In this document: positions 53,528 through 62,394 of the stretch, in pieces
Numbering within the stretch: position 1 is the first letter of the stretch
How the letters are laid out: each line of letters begins with the position of its first letter
Source of the DNA: Dyadobacter koreensis
GTDB lineage: Bacteria; Bacteroidota; Bacteroidia; Cytophagales; Spirosomataceae
Assembly: GCF_900108855.1 (NCBI RefSeq)
Contig: NZ_FNXY01000008.1
Span: 315,620 to 379,619 of the forward strand
Length of the DNA stretch: 64,000 bases
Direction of reading: 5' to 3'
Made by a program: the position numbers and the translations under genes
Notes under the pieces: generated by a model
Databases searched by the model: none
The model's input: only the letters and a program-made list of their open reading frames with translations
Told to the model about the DNA's origin: nothing

Positions 53528-54655
53528 ATGAACCATTATAAAAAATACGGGATAGAGGATTTTGTCTGGGATTCATTTTTTCGCCAGTGGGTGCTTACAC
53601 CGACGAGGGAAATGGATCTTTCCTGGAAAAACTGGCTGGCTGAAAATCCTGAAATGTCAGATAAGATAAATCAGGCGAAAGCAGTCGTGATTTCTCTGAA
53701 TGTAGAAGAACCAGAAATATCCAACCGCGAAATTTCAGAAATTGTAAGTGATACTATTTCCAGAGCAAGACCAGCAATTCCCGAGTCTGCTGGTTCAGAA
53801 ATTTTCTATACTTCCCCTTTTTATAAGAAGATCTGGTTTAAAATTGCCGCTTCACTTACGCTCATCGTATTCTTCGGCTTATTGGCCAAATCTCGGTTAC
53901 AACGGTCTGAGCTGGCTGAACGTTCCGATGATTTTAAGACTTCCGTTCTCGAGGGGCTTCCTGTTACAGAAAAAACAAATAACACGAAATCACCTTTGCT
54001 GGTGACGCTGGAAGATGGCAGCAAAGTCACTCTTGCTCCTGAAAGCAAGCTCCGATATACAAAAAAGTTCTCCGAAGCCAAAAGAGAAGTGTACTTAACC
54101 GGGGAAGCTTTTTTTGATATCAGCAAAGATGCCAACCGTCCATTTTTTGTTTATGCAAACGAATTGGTAACAAAAGTTCTGGGTACCAGTTTTACAATAA
54201 AAGCATATCAAACCTCGAAAGAGGTCACGGTGGAAGTCAGGACGGGACGGGTTTCCGTATTTACACAAGCTGATCCGGATCTGAAAGCGAAGGTTTCTAA
54301 TCATGAACTCGAAGGTGTCGTGCTGTCTCCAAATCAGAAAATTATCTATGCAAGAGATCAGGTCAGAATGGTAAAAACCCTTGTGGAAAAGCCTGAGATA
54401 GTTATCTCAAAAGCTAAAATACCAGAATTTGTTTTTGAAGACGTTCCCGTAACGGAAGCTTTCGATTCAATAGGAAAGGCTTATGGAATAGACATTCTGT
54501 ACGACGACGAACTTTTGAAAGGTTGTCCTTTAACAGCAATTCTGGAAAATCAGACTTTGCATGAAAAACTTACGATCATTTGCAAAGCCATCGAAGCGAA
54601 TTACGAGATCTTGGATGGGCAAATTGTGATTCACGGAAAAGGTTGTAAGAATTAA
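53528..54655 (+). CDS. FecR-family anti-sigma factor of Sus locus 2
   Basis: A 375-residue inner-membrane regulator. The cytoplasmic sigma-binding region is ~1-95, one membrane helix at ~98-115 (FKIAASLTLIVFFGLLA), a periplasmic FecR domain at ~155-260 (LLVTLEDGSKVTLAPESKLR, VYANELVTKVLGTSFTI), and a DUF4974 domain at ~295-375 (VFEDVPVTEAFDSIGKAYGI). Same build as the FecR of locus 1. Its sigma gene is about 1.1 kb upstream because of the rpn gene. Confidence 0.92.
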   Translation: MNHYKKYGIEDFVWDSFFRQWVLTPTREMDLSWKNWLAENPEMSDKINQAKAVVISLNVEEPEISNREISEIVSDTISRARPAIPESAGSEIFYTSPFYKKIWFKIAASLTLIVFFGLLAKSRLQRSELAERSDDFKTSVLEGLPVTEKTNNTKSPLLVTLEDGSKVTLAPESKLRYTKKFSEAKREVYLTGEAFFDISKDANRPFFVYANELVTKVLGTSFTIKAYQTSKEVTVEVRTGRVSVFTQADPDLKAKVSNHELEGVVLSPNQKIIYARDQVRMVKTLVEKPEIVISKAKIPEFVFEDVPVTEAFDSIGKAYGIDILYDDELLKGCPLTAILENQTLHEKLTIICKAIEANYEILDGQIVIHGKGCKN

Positions 54656-54734
54656 GAATTTCTGGTAACTATTTTTTAACCCTAAACCCTGGTATTTGAC
54701 AATAATTAAAAAAAAACATTTAATCACATAAAAA

Positions 54735-54817
54735 GAGCCGGTAATGTTCCCGCATTACCGACTCCACAAATCCCCCAAGGTTGTCGCCAGTGTACCTCCA
54801 AAAATGGAGGCGGGGAT
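54735..54817 (+). promoter_or_regulatory. Two-hairpin leader between fecR and susC, locus 2
   Basis: Hairpin A pairs GAGCCGGTAATG (54735-54746) with CATTACCGACTC (54753-54764, one mismatch) and is preceded by A's. Element B is closed by ATCCCC/GGGGAT (54770-54775, 54812-54817) and holds the hairpin CCTCCA-aaaa-TGGAGG (54795-54810). The susC ATG lies 42 nt downstream. The plan matches that at 26727-26826 in order, spacing and the C4/G4 closing stem, while the stem sequences differ. Confidence 0.6.
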
Positions 54818-54858
54818 CGTTTTGCCAAATTTTCAAGCTTAACAAAACAATCAAATCT

Positions 54859-57800
54859 ATGAAAAAACCAGTACAATACCAGCAGGTATTACTTTGGACT
54901 ATGCGAATAACGGCTACACAACTCCTTTTTGCTCTGATGTTTATTGGCTACGGCCACGCCCACGAAAGCTATGGACAGTCACTGCTGAGCCAGAAAATTT
55001 CTATAAATGCGAATGGGAGCGAAGTGAAAAAAGTTTTGAACCAGCTGGAAAAACAAGTGGACGTCCGGTTTGTTTTCAGTTCAAAACTAATCCAGTCCGG
55101 TAGAAAAGTTAATGTTTCAGTACAAAATAAACCTCTCTATGAAGTTCTGGATGACATCCTGACGCCGCTAGGACTGCAATATGAAATTTCGGGAAAAATC
55201 ATTATTCTGAAAAGGCTGGAAAGCATACCGGAAGTTCTTCCCCCAGGAAAAAACGATGGCCCGAAAAAAAACCTTTCAGGCAAAGTGCTGGACGAGACTG
55301 GCGCAGGTTTACCAGGTGTGAGTGTGGTAGTAAAAGGGACACAAACAGGAACTACTACCAATACAGACGGAGAGTTTAAACTTGATATTCCTGACAATGC
55401 GGCTCCGATCCTTATATTCAGTTTTGTGGGATATACTACGCAGGAGGTGCCGGTAGGCAATCAAAATATGCTGACTATCAATATGGCTCCGGAAGATAAG
55501 TCTTTACAGGAAGTTGTCGTTGTTGGTTATGGTCAGGTTCGGAAAACGGATCTGACAGGGTCTGTGACAACGATTGCGGTAGATGAAATAAAAAAAGTAG
55601 CAGTCACCTCCATGGATCAAGCGTTGCAGGGACGCGCGGCAGGTGTACAAATCACGCAAAATTCAGGAGCACCCGGTGGGGCAACGACTATCCGTATACG
55701 CGGAGGAAATTCGATTCAGGGAGATAATGAACCACTTTATGTAATTGATGGAATTCCTTTTAAAAATGAATCGTCAAACAGTGGGTCAAGTTTCAATGTT
55801 CTGAGTACGCTCAATCCGAGTGATATTGAGTCGATGGCTATTTTGAAAGATGCTTCTTCGACGGCGATTTACGGTTCGAGAGGAGCGAATGGAGTTGTCA
55901 TTATCACAACAAAACGAGGTAAATCTGGAAAATCAACTATCAATCTTGACGCTTATTATGGCGTTCAGCAAGTGCGCCGGAAATATCCGGTCATGAATGC
56001 CCGTGAATATGCAGCATTTGTGAATGATGCAAATACGAATGAAGGCAGAAATCCGGTATACACACCCCAGCAGGTAGAGGCTTTCGGGGAAGGAACAGAC
56101 TGGCAGGACGAGATATTCCGTTCAGCCCCGATGTACAATTACCAGCTTTCCATGAGTGGCGGTGATGAAAAAACACAGTACGCGATCTCAGGAGGGTATT
56201 TCAAACAAAAAGGAATTGTTACTAACTCGGATTTTGATCGTTATTCTTTTCGTGTAAACCTGGACAGAAAACTGACGAACAAGATAAAAGTTGGCAATAG
56301 CCTAACGGTGAACAGAACACTATCAAATCAATCGAGAAGTGATGGGTCTTTGGGAAGTGCGGGTTTGGTTACCATAGCTGCATTGCAGTTCCCATCTATT
56401 TTGCCTGTGTACAATCCTGATGGGACCTATCTGATGAATAATCCGGCACTGAATTTTACTGCGGATAATCCTGTGGCACTGGCTAAGGAAAACAAAAATA
56501 AAAATACTGCCTACCGCATTTTCGGTAATGTTTTTGGCGAGTATCAGATCATCGACGGGTTATCGCTTAAAGTGGTTTTGGGAATCGACGGAATCATTCA
56601 GAAACAAGATAGTTATCTGCCCAGAAGCGTTTCCAGCGGTTTATCACAGGGTGGTGTTGGGAGTATTAACAACAATCAGTCGATTACTTGGCTGAATGAG
56701 AATTTGCTAACTTATACCAAGACATTCAACAAAATTCACAATCTGACAGCACTGGTGGGCTATACTCAACAGGTAAACCGTACCGAAAACAACTATGCAG
56801 CTTCGCGAAACTTCGTTAACGATAATCTTGGAACAGGAAACTTAGGCGCAGGATCCGTTGCGTTGGTTCCTTCTTCGGGGATAGGAACCTGGGGGCTCGA
56901 ATCGTATCTGGGGCGTATTAATTATGGTCTGAATGATAAATACCTTCTGACTGCCTCATTCAGGGCCGATGGCTCCTCTCGTTTTGGAGCGAATAAACGT
57001 TACGGTTTTTTCCCTTCGATGGCTTTGGCATGGAGAGCTTCAGAGGAAAATTTCATTAAGCATGTTAAATCCATCAGCGATCTCAAAATTCGGGCAACGG
57101 TCGGTCGGACAGGTAATCAGGATGGGATCGGAAATTATCCGGCATACTCATTGCTTTCGACACAAAATTATGTTTTGGGTAATGTAGTATCTACCGGAAT
57201 CGGGCCAAATCAAATCGCAAACCCTGATTTGTCCTGGGAAACTACTACACAATCTGACGTGGGAGTAGATCTGGGCTTGTTTGGTAATCGCGTTACAGTA
57301 ACAGCTGACGCCTATTTAAAAAGAACAAAAGATTTGTTATTGAACGTCACTATTCCAAGCTCTTCGGGTTTCTCCAATGCGATCAAAAACCTTGGGAAGG
57401 TTGAAAATAAGGGGATTGAGCTAAGTATTTCTTCTCATAACATCGACGGCGCTTTCAAATGGAATACTGATTTCAACTATGCTATAAATCGAAATAAAGT
57501 GCTTGACATCGGCGGTGCTCCGCAGATTTTTGCCGGAGATGTTGCCAATATCGCTCAAAATGTCAGCTCGGGGATCATTCGTGTAGGAGAGCCTCTCGGA
57601 TCGTTTTATGGTTATGTAACAGATGGTTTATACCAGTCTGCTGATGAACTCGCGGCACTTACGGATGCAAGCGCAAGAAAACCAGGGGATCGCCGCTACA
57701 AGGATTTGAACGGAGACAAGAAAATTGATGATAACGATCGCACCATTATTGGACGAGCGCAGCCGAAATTTATCGGTGGTATCAGTAATACGTTCTCTTA

Positions 57801-58257
57801 CAAAGGCCTGGATCTTACCGTTTTCTTTCAAGGTGTTTACGGTAATAAGATATTGAATGCCAATCGTTTTGAGCTGGAATATCTTAACGGAACTACAAAT
57901 CAGGATCGTGATATGCTAAACCGCTGGACGCCGACTAATACCAATACAGATATCCCTCGTGCCTCGACAACACGTCCCGCTAACCGCATATCAACACGCC
58001 AGATTGAAGACGGATCTTATCTTCGCCTGAAAAACATTCAACTCGCCTATAATCTGCCTTCGTCGGTGACAAAATCCCTTCATGTTCAGGGAATTCGCTT
58101 TTATGTGACGGCGCAGAACTATGTGACCTGGACAAAATATTCAGGGTATGACCCGGAAGTTAACCGGTTCGGCCAGGACAGCCGCAGCCAGGGTTTTGAT
58201 TACGCAAGTTATCCGGCGGCGAAAACCTTGATTTTTGGTTTGAATGTAAGTTTTTAG
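54859..58257 (+). CDS. SusC/RagA TonB-dependent transporter with STN domain, locus 2
   Basis: A 1132-residue outer-membrane importer. Signal segment ~1-40, STN domain ~45-118 (ISINANGSEVKKVLNQLEKQ), carboxypeptidase-D-like domain ~135-215, plug with LQEVVVVGYGQVRKTDLTGS (~218-237), and a barrel ending IFGLNVSF. The STN marks a signalling transporter. I start at ATG 54859; the frame is open to 54781 but that would place the leader hairpin inside the protein. It is followed by susD after 72 nt. Confidence 0.95.
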   Translation: MKKPVQYQQVLLWTMRITATQLLFALMFIGYGHAHESYGQSLLSQKISINANGSEVKKVLNQLEKQVDVRFVFSSKLIQSGRKVNVSVQNKPLYEVLDDILTPLGLQYEISGKIIILKRLESIPEVLPPGKNDGPKKNLSGKVLDETGAGLPGVSVVVKGTQTGTTTNTDGEFKLDIPDNAAPILIFSFVGYTTQEVPVGNQNMLTINMAPEDKSLQEVVVVGYGQVRKTDLTGSVTTIAVDEIKKVAVTSMDQALQGRAAGVQITQNSGAPGGATTIRIRGGNSIQGDNEPLYVIDGIPFKNESSNSGSSFNVLSTLNPSDIESMAILKDASSTAIYGSRGANGVVIITTKRGKSGKSTINLDAYYGVQQVRRKYPVMNAREYAAFVNDANTNEGRNPVYTPQQVEAFGEGTDWQDEIFRSAPMYNYQLSMSGGDEKTQYAISGGYFKQKGIVTNSDFDRYSFRVNLDRKLTNKIKVGNSLTVNRTLSNQSRSDGSLGSAGLVTIAALQFPSILPVYNPDGTYLMNNPALNFTADNPVALAKENKNKNTAYRIFGNVFGEYQIIDGLSLKVVLGIDGIIQKQDSYLPRSVSSGLSQGGVGSINNNQSITWLNENLLTYTKTFNKIHNLTALVGYTQQVNRTENNYAASRNFVNDNLGTGNLGAGSVALVPSSGIGTWGLESYLGRINYGLNDKYLLTASFRADGSSRFGANKRYGFFPSMALAWRASEENFIKHVKSISDLKIRATVGRTGNQDGIGNYPAYSLLSTQNYVLGNVVSTGIGPNQIANPDLSWETTTQSDVGVDLGLFGNRVTVTADAYLKRTKDLLLNVTIPSSSGFSNAIKNLGKVENKGIELSISSHNIDGAFKWNTDFNYAINRNKVLDIGGAPQIFAGDVANIAQNVSSGIIRVGEPLGSFYGYVTDGLYQSADELAALTDASARKPGDRRYKDLNGDKKIDDNDRTIIGRAQPKFIGGISNTFSYKGLDLTVFFQGVYGNKILNANRFELEYLNGTTNQDRDMLNRWTPTNTNTDIPRASTTRPANRISTRQIEDGSYLRLKNIQLAYNLPSSVTKSLHVQGIRFYVTAQNYVTWTKYSGYDPEVNRFGQDSRSQGFDYASYPAAKTLIFGLNVSF

Positions 58258-58329
58258 TCAAATAATTGATAATTCTAACGATTCGTTCAGCGCCATATGG
58301 CCTTTAACATGTCGTGATAAAATATTCAG

Positions 58330-59763
58330 ATGATGAAAAAGATAATACCTTTCCTTCTGGTTTTGTTTTGGGCAAGTTCCTGCGACGTGCTCGATCAGGT
58401 GCCACAATCCAATTTTACACCGGATAATTTTTATAAAAATGTCGACGACGCACTGGCTGCGGTCAATTCGGTTTACGACCCAATGAATTCTCCTGATATG
58501 TATAATCAGGTCATGTGGATTATTCAGGATCAGGCGACGGATGATTCGGAATGGGGCGGTGGGCGCTCTACCGCGAATCAGGCAAAAAATGACTTGGATA
58601 AATACACATTTACCCCAGCTACAAGCACGTTTCAATCTGCGTGGTCTAATGCTTTTAAGGCGATCAACCGCGCCAATACTGTTTTGGAGCGTGTCCCGGC
58701 CGTTCAGATGGATGCAGCGTTGCAGGCCAGGTTGCTGGCAGAAACCAAGTTTATGCGTGGGTTTTATTATTTCACGCTTGTCCGGTTGTTTGGCGGAGTA
58801 CCTCTGATTTTAAAAGAAACCACTTCCCTAAATGATTTGCAGGCACCAAGAGCGTCAGCAGAGGAAGTATATGCGCAGGTAATTAAGGATTTCACCGAAG
58901 CAGAAGCCATCTTGCCTGCGAGTTATACCGGAGCTGACAGAGGCCGGGCAACCAAAGGTGCAGCAACAGCATTTCTGGCGAAAGTTTATTTGACAAGACA
59001 GGAATGGGCGAAAGCAGCTCAGAAAGCGAAAGAAGTGATCGATTCGGGTGTTTATGATTTGTGGGCAAATTATTCCGAAGCCTTTTTGATAGCAAATAAA
59101 AATGGGAAAGAAGCGGTTTTTGAAATGCAGGCCTTAGGTGGTGGTTTTGGGGAAGGCAGCTGGATGCAGGGATATATGCGCCCGAACTTTGACAGAGTTA
59201 ATAATATTTCCGGATTCGGGGATGATCCTGTAACAAAAAATCTTTACGACACGTACTCGGCAGCTGATAAGCGAAGAAATGTGAATATTAAACTTTATTC
59301 GTCTACCACCACGCCAGCAGCTCCTGCAAGTGTTGATTTTCCAGGTTATGTGTACAAATATCTTGATGCTTCGGCAACTGCTAATGGAGAAGGGAGCAAT
59401 AACTTCCCGATTATCCGCTATGCCGATGTATTGTTGATGTATGCCGAAGCGCTGAACGAGCAGGCGGCTGGAAATGCAGAAGCTTTTAAGGCTGTGAACA
59501 GAATCAGGACTCGGGCCGGTTTACCGGAATTAGCAGCTTCATTAAGTCAGGCAGACTTCCGGGAGGCAGTCTTGCTAGAAAGACGACTCGAACTGGCTTT
59601 TGAAGGGCATCGCTGGTATGACCTGGTACGAACAAAACGATTGGTGAGTGCAATGAAAGCACAAAACCCAACTATTGTGGTGTCGGAAAAGAATTATTTA
59701 CTGCCAATTCCTCAAACGGAACGTGATGTAAATCCCAATCTTACACAAAATCCTGAGTTCTGA
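58330..59763 (+). CDS. SusD/RagB lipoprotein, locus 2
   Basis: A 477-residue surface lipoprotein of normal length for the family. Lipobox Cys near residue 18 (FWASSCDVLDQVPQSNF). It has the SusD landmarks: QFTPDNFYKN-like FTPDNFYKNVDDALAAVNSV, FMRGFYYFTLVRLFGGVPLI, PIIRYADVLLMYAEALNE, and LERRLELAFEGHRWYDLVR. It would bind the glycan or small sugar delivered to the SusC at 54859. No glycoside hydrolase is encoded nearby. Confidence 0.95.
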   Translation: MMKKIIPFLLVLFWASSCDVLDQVPQSNFTPDNFYKNVDDALAAVNSVYDPMNSPDMYNQVMWIIQDQATDDSEWGGGRSTANQAKNDLDKYTFTPATSTFQSAWSNAFKAINRANTVLERVPAVQMDAALQARLLAETKFMRGFYYFTLVRLFGGVPLILKETTSLNDLQAPRASAEEVYAQVIKDFTEAEAILPASYTGADRGRATKGAATAFLAKVYLTRQEWAKAAQKAKEVIDSGVYDLWANYSEAFLIANKNGKEAVFEMQALGGGFGEGSWMQGYMRPNFDRVNNISGFGDDPVTKNLYDTYSAADKRRNVNIKLYSSTTTPAAPASVDFPGYVYKYLDASATANGEGSNNFPIIRYADVLLMYAEALNEQAAGNAEAFKAVNRIRTRAGLPELAASLSQADFREAVLLERRLELAFEGHRWYDLVRTKRLVSAMKAQNPTIVVSEKNYLLPIPQTERDVNPNLTQNPEF

Positions 59764-59790
59764 TAACGTTTGATTATTTAAAAATACAAG

Positions 59791-60513
59791 ATGCAAAGGA
59801 GACAGTTTTTGCAAACCAGCTTAGCAGTCACTTCACTTGGCTTCCCGGAAAAAATCATTTCCGGGAAGCTGGTGGACGAAAAACCATTTATCATCAATGC
59901 CGGGATTGGAGGAAATAATACTACCGATTTGTTAGCGCGCATTGAAAAGGATTGTCTGAGCCATAAACCGGACTTTACGATCTTGATGATCGGTACTAAT
60001 GACATGAACAGCAAAAAGTATATTACTCTTCCGGAGTATGAAAAAAACCTGAGAAAAATTATTGAAAGGATTTTGGATGCCAAAAGCCAGATTATGCTGA
60101 TGACAATTCTTCCTGTTTATGAGCCACATTTATATACCCGTCATGAAAAAAGTTTTTATGGCGATGAAGGTCACAAAGGAAGAAAGGAGAAAGTAAATGA
60201 AACGATTAAAAAGGCAGCTGACGATTACAAACTTCATTTTCTGGATATGCACAGAATCTTTGATAAAGTGGGGAATATCAGCGAGGAAAGTAGCAGTCTG
60301 CTGCAAAATACTTTAAATAGTCAGAAAACAGATGGTGTGCATCCTACCCCTGATGGCTATCGGACGATGGCTGTGGCAATCTATGAAGCATTAATCCGGA
60401 CCAATGTATCGTACAAACGGCTGGTATGCTTTGGAGATAGTATTACCAATGGAGGAGGTGGAGTCGAGGGGAAAAGCTATCCGGGATATTTAAAAAAGCT
60501 ACTTGATTACTAA
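59791..60513 (+). CDS. Circularly permuted SGNH/GDSL hydrolase
   Basis: A 240-residue protein with a Tat-like start (QRRQFLQTS). All SGNH blocks are present but in the order II-III-V-I: NAGIGGNNTTDLL (Gly at ~36-44), GTND (68-71, Asn70), DGVHP (181-185, Asp181 and His184), and only then RLVCFGDSITNGGG with the nucleophile Ser217 near the C-terminus. In ordinary family members the GDS block comes first, and the sequence after it (KSYPGYLKKLL) leads into NAGIGG. Probably a secreted carbohydrate esterase. It starts 27 nt after the SusD stop codon; a 12-bp inverted repeat (59840-59869) lies within codons 17-27. Confidence 0.85.
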   Translation: MQRRQFLQTSLAVTSLGFPEKIISGKLVDEKPFIINAGIGGNNTTDLLARIEKDCLSHKPDFTILMIGTNDMNSKKYITLPEYEKNLRKIIERILDAKSQIMLMTILPVYEPHLYTRHEKSFYGDEGHKGRKEKVNETIKKAADDYKLHFLDMHRIFDKVGNISEESSSLLQNTLNSQKTDGVHPTPDGYRTMAVAIYEALIRTNVSYKRLVCFGDSITNGGGGVEGKSYPGYLKKLLDY

Positions 60514-60554
60514 AATATAAAAAGGACTATTCCATCAACTTAATCGAAGTAAAC

Positions 60555-62222
60555 ATGATATTGAAAAAAGTGAAAAAGCGTATTTTTTTATTAGGCTTAA
60601 TTGCCTTCGTTCTTCTGAATAACACATTTTCCAATGCACAAAACAAAAATTCTTTCAGTGCTGATGTCATCGTCTACGGCGGAACTTCGGCAGCTGTAAC
60701 GGCGGCTGTCCAGGTATTAAAAGAGGGAAAAACGGTTCTGGTCGTTTCCCCGGATAAACATCTGGGTGGCCTTTCTTCCGGCGGTTTGGGGTTTACTGAC
60801 ACCGGAAATAAATCAGTGATTGGCGGACTGGCCCGTGAGTTTTACCATCGTGTGTATATGTATTATGATAAGCCGGAAACGTGGAAATGGCAAAAGAAAG
60901 ATGAGTATGGAAACAAAGGCCAGGGGACGCCGGCGATGGATGGCGCGGACAGAACCATGTGGATTTTCGAACCGCATATTGCAGAGCAGATTTTCGAGGA
61001 TTTTGTTAAGGAAAACAAGGTGAAAATTTACAGAGACGAATGGCTGGACCGGGAAAAAGGTGTAGTAAAAAAAGATGGTAAAATCGTTTCGGTTAAAACA
61101 CTTTCAGGGAAAATATTTACAGGGAAAATATTCATTGATGCAACCTATGAAGGGGATTTAATGGCATCAGCAGGTGTCAAATACCATGTCGGGCGGGAAG
61201 CAAACAGTGTTTACAATGAAGAGTGGAACGGAATTCAGGCCGGGGTGTTCCAGCATGGGCATTATTTCAAGAAAGATGTAAGCCCATATAAGGTCGAAGG
61301 CGATCCAAAAAGTGGTTTGTTGCCGTATGTAAGCGATGAGAAAATCGGGAAAAATGGCGATGGAGATCATAAAATACAGGCATATTGTTTTCGTATGTGT
61401 CTGTCGGCAAATCCTGACAACCGTGTAGCTTTTGAAAAACCGGCTGGTTATGACCCGTCGAAATATGAATTGTTGGCGAGAGTTTACAAAGCTGGCTGGA
61501 CAGAAACATTCGACAAATACGATCCCATTCCGAACAAGAAAACAGATACGAACAATCATGGGCCTTTCAGCACAGATTATATCGGAATGAATTATGACTA
61601 TCCGGAAGCGACTTACGAGCGAAGAAAAGAGATCATCAAAGATCACGAACTGTATCAAAAAGGCTTGATGTATTATCTTTCCAATGACGCCAATGTGCCG
61701 GAAGACGTGCGGTCAGAAATGAAAAAATGGGGTTTGCCAAAAGATGAATTCAAAGATAATGGTGGCTGGCCGCATCAGATTTATGTTCGTGAAGCGCGTC
61801 GGATGATAGGACAAAGCGTGATGACTGAAAATGAAACATTAGGAAAAAAGGCCGTTTCAGAATCGGTTGGGATGGGTTCTTATTCTTTGGATGCGCACAA
61901 TGCACAGCGCTATGTAAAAGCTGATGGTTTTGTGCAGAATGAAGGTGATATAGGTGTTCACCCGAAAACTCCTTACAGCATTTCTTATTCTTCTATTATT
62001 CCTAAAAAAGAAGACTGCCAAAATCTGTTGGTTCCAGTATGTCTGTCAAGCTCGCATATCGCCTATGGTTCAATCCGGATGGAGCCGGTTTTCATGATTC
62101 TCGGACAAAGCGCGGCGTCGGCGGCAGTGCAGGCGATCAATAGAAAAGTAAGTGTTCAGGAAGTAAGTTATGACAAATTAAAAGAGCAATTACTGAAAGA
62201 CAAACAGCGACTGGAATTGTAG
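60555..62222 (+). CDS. Secreted FAD-dependent oxidoreductase (PF12831-like)
   Basis: A 555-residue exported flavoprotein. Signal peptide ~1-29 (NTFSNAQ). The dinucleotide site is DVIVYGGTSAAVTAAVQVLKE (~36-55), a Ser/Ala variant of GxGxxG, followed by HLGGLSSGGLG typical of the family. Further conserved parts are EPHIAEQIFEDFV and a late GQSAASAAVQA. Family members sit in glycan loci, some named xanthan lyase-like, but their reactions are largely unknown. It lies 41 nt after the SGNH gene and probably shares its transcript. Confidence 0.85.
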   Translation: MILKKVKKRIFLLGLIAFVLLNNTFSNAQNKNSFSADVIVYGGTSAAVTAAVQVLKEGKTVLVVSPDKHLGGLSSGGLGFTDTGNKSVIGGLAREFYHRVYMYYDKPETWKWQKKDEYGNKGQGTPAMDGADRTMWIFEPHIAEQIFEDFVKENKVKIYRDEWLDREKGVVKKDGKIVSVKTLSGKIFTGKIFIDATYEGDLMASAGVKYHVGREANSVYNEEWNGIQAGVFQHGHYFKKDVSPYKVEGDPKSGLLPYVSDEKIGKNGDGDHKIQAYCFRMCLSANPDNRVAFEKPAGYDPSKYELLARVYKAGWTETFDKYDPIPNKKTDTNNHGPFSTDYIGMNYDYPEATYERRKEIIKDHELYQKGLMYYLSNDANVPEDVRSEMKKWGLPKDEFKDNGGWPHQIYVREARRMIGQSVMTENETLGKKAVSESVGMGSYSLDAHNAQRYVKADGFVQNEGDIGVHPKTPYSISYSSIIPKKEDCQNLLVPVCLSSSHIAYGSIRMEPVFMILGQSAASAAVQAINRKVSVQEVSYDKLKEQLLKDKQRLEL

Positions 62223-62300
62223 AAATTACGAAGAGTGTCATTCGTTCGGCCGCTGCGTGATAAAAAGTAATGCTTATTTATCAAAACCTGATTCTAACTT

Positions 62301-62353
62301 TACTTTTGTATTAATTTTAGTCTATATAGCCGGATAATAGTCCGGCTATTTTA
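62301..62353 (+). promoter_or_regulatory. -7-like box and hairpin before the MFS gene
   Basis: TACTTTTG (62301-62308) fits the -7 consensus without a clear -33 TTG. ATAGCCGGA/TCCGGCTAT (62326-62334, 62341-62349) then forms a 9-bp hairpin followed by TTTT. The hairpin could terminate the upstream operon or lie in the 5' leader of the MFS transcript. Confidence 0.5.
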
Positions 62354-62394
62354 TATAATATTGCAAATAATCCTGAAAATCCTTAAAAAACAGA

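Noticed and set aside
54781..54858. N-terminal extension of the second SusC to 54781
   Set aside because: It would place the leader hairpin in coding sequence and put a charged stretch before the signal segment; ATG 54859 matches the locus 1 protein.
61167..61658. 163-codon reverse-strand frame opposite the FAD oxidoreductase
   Set aside because: Antisense shadow of a well-supported gene.
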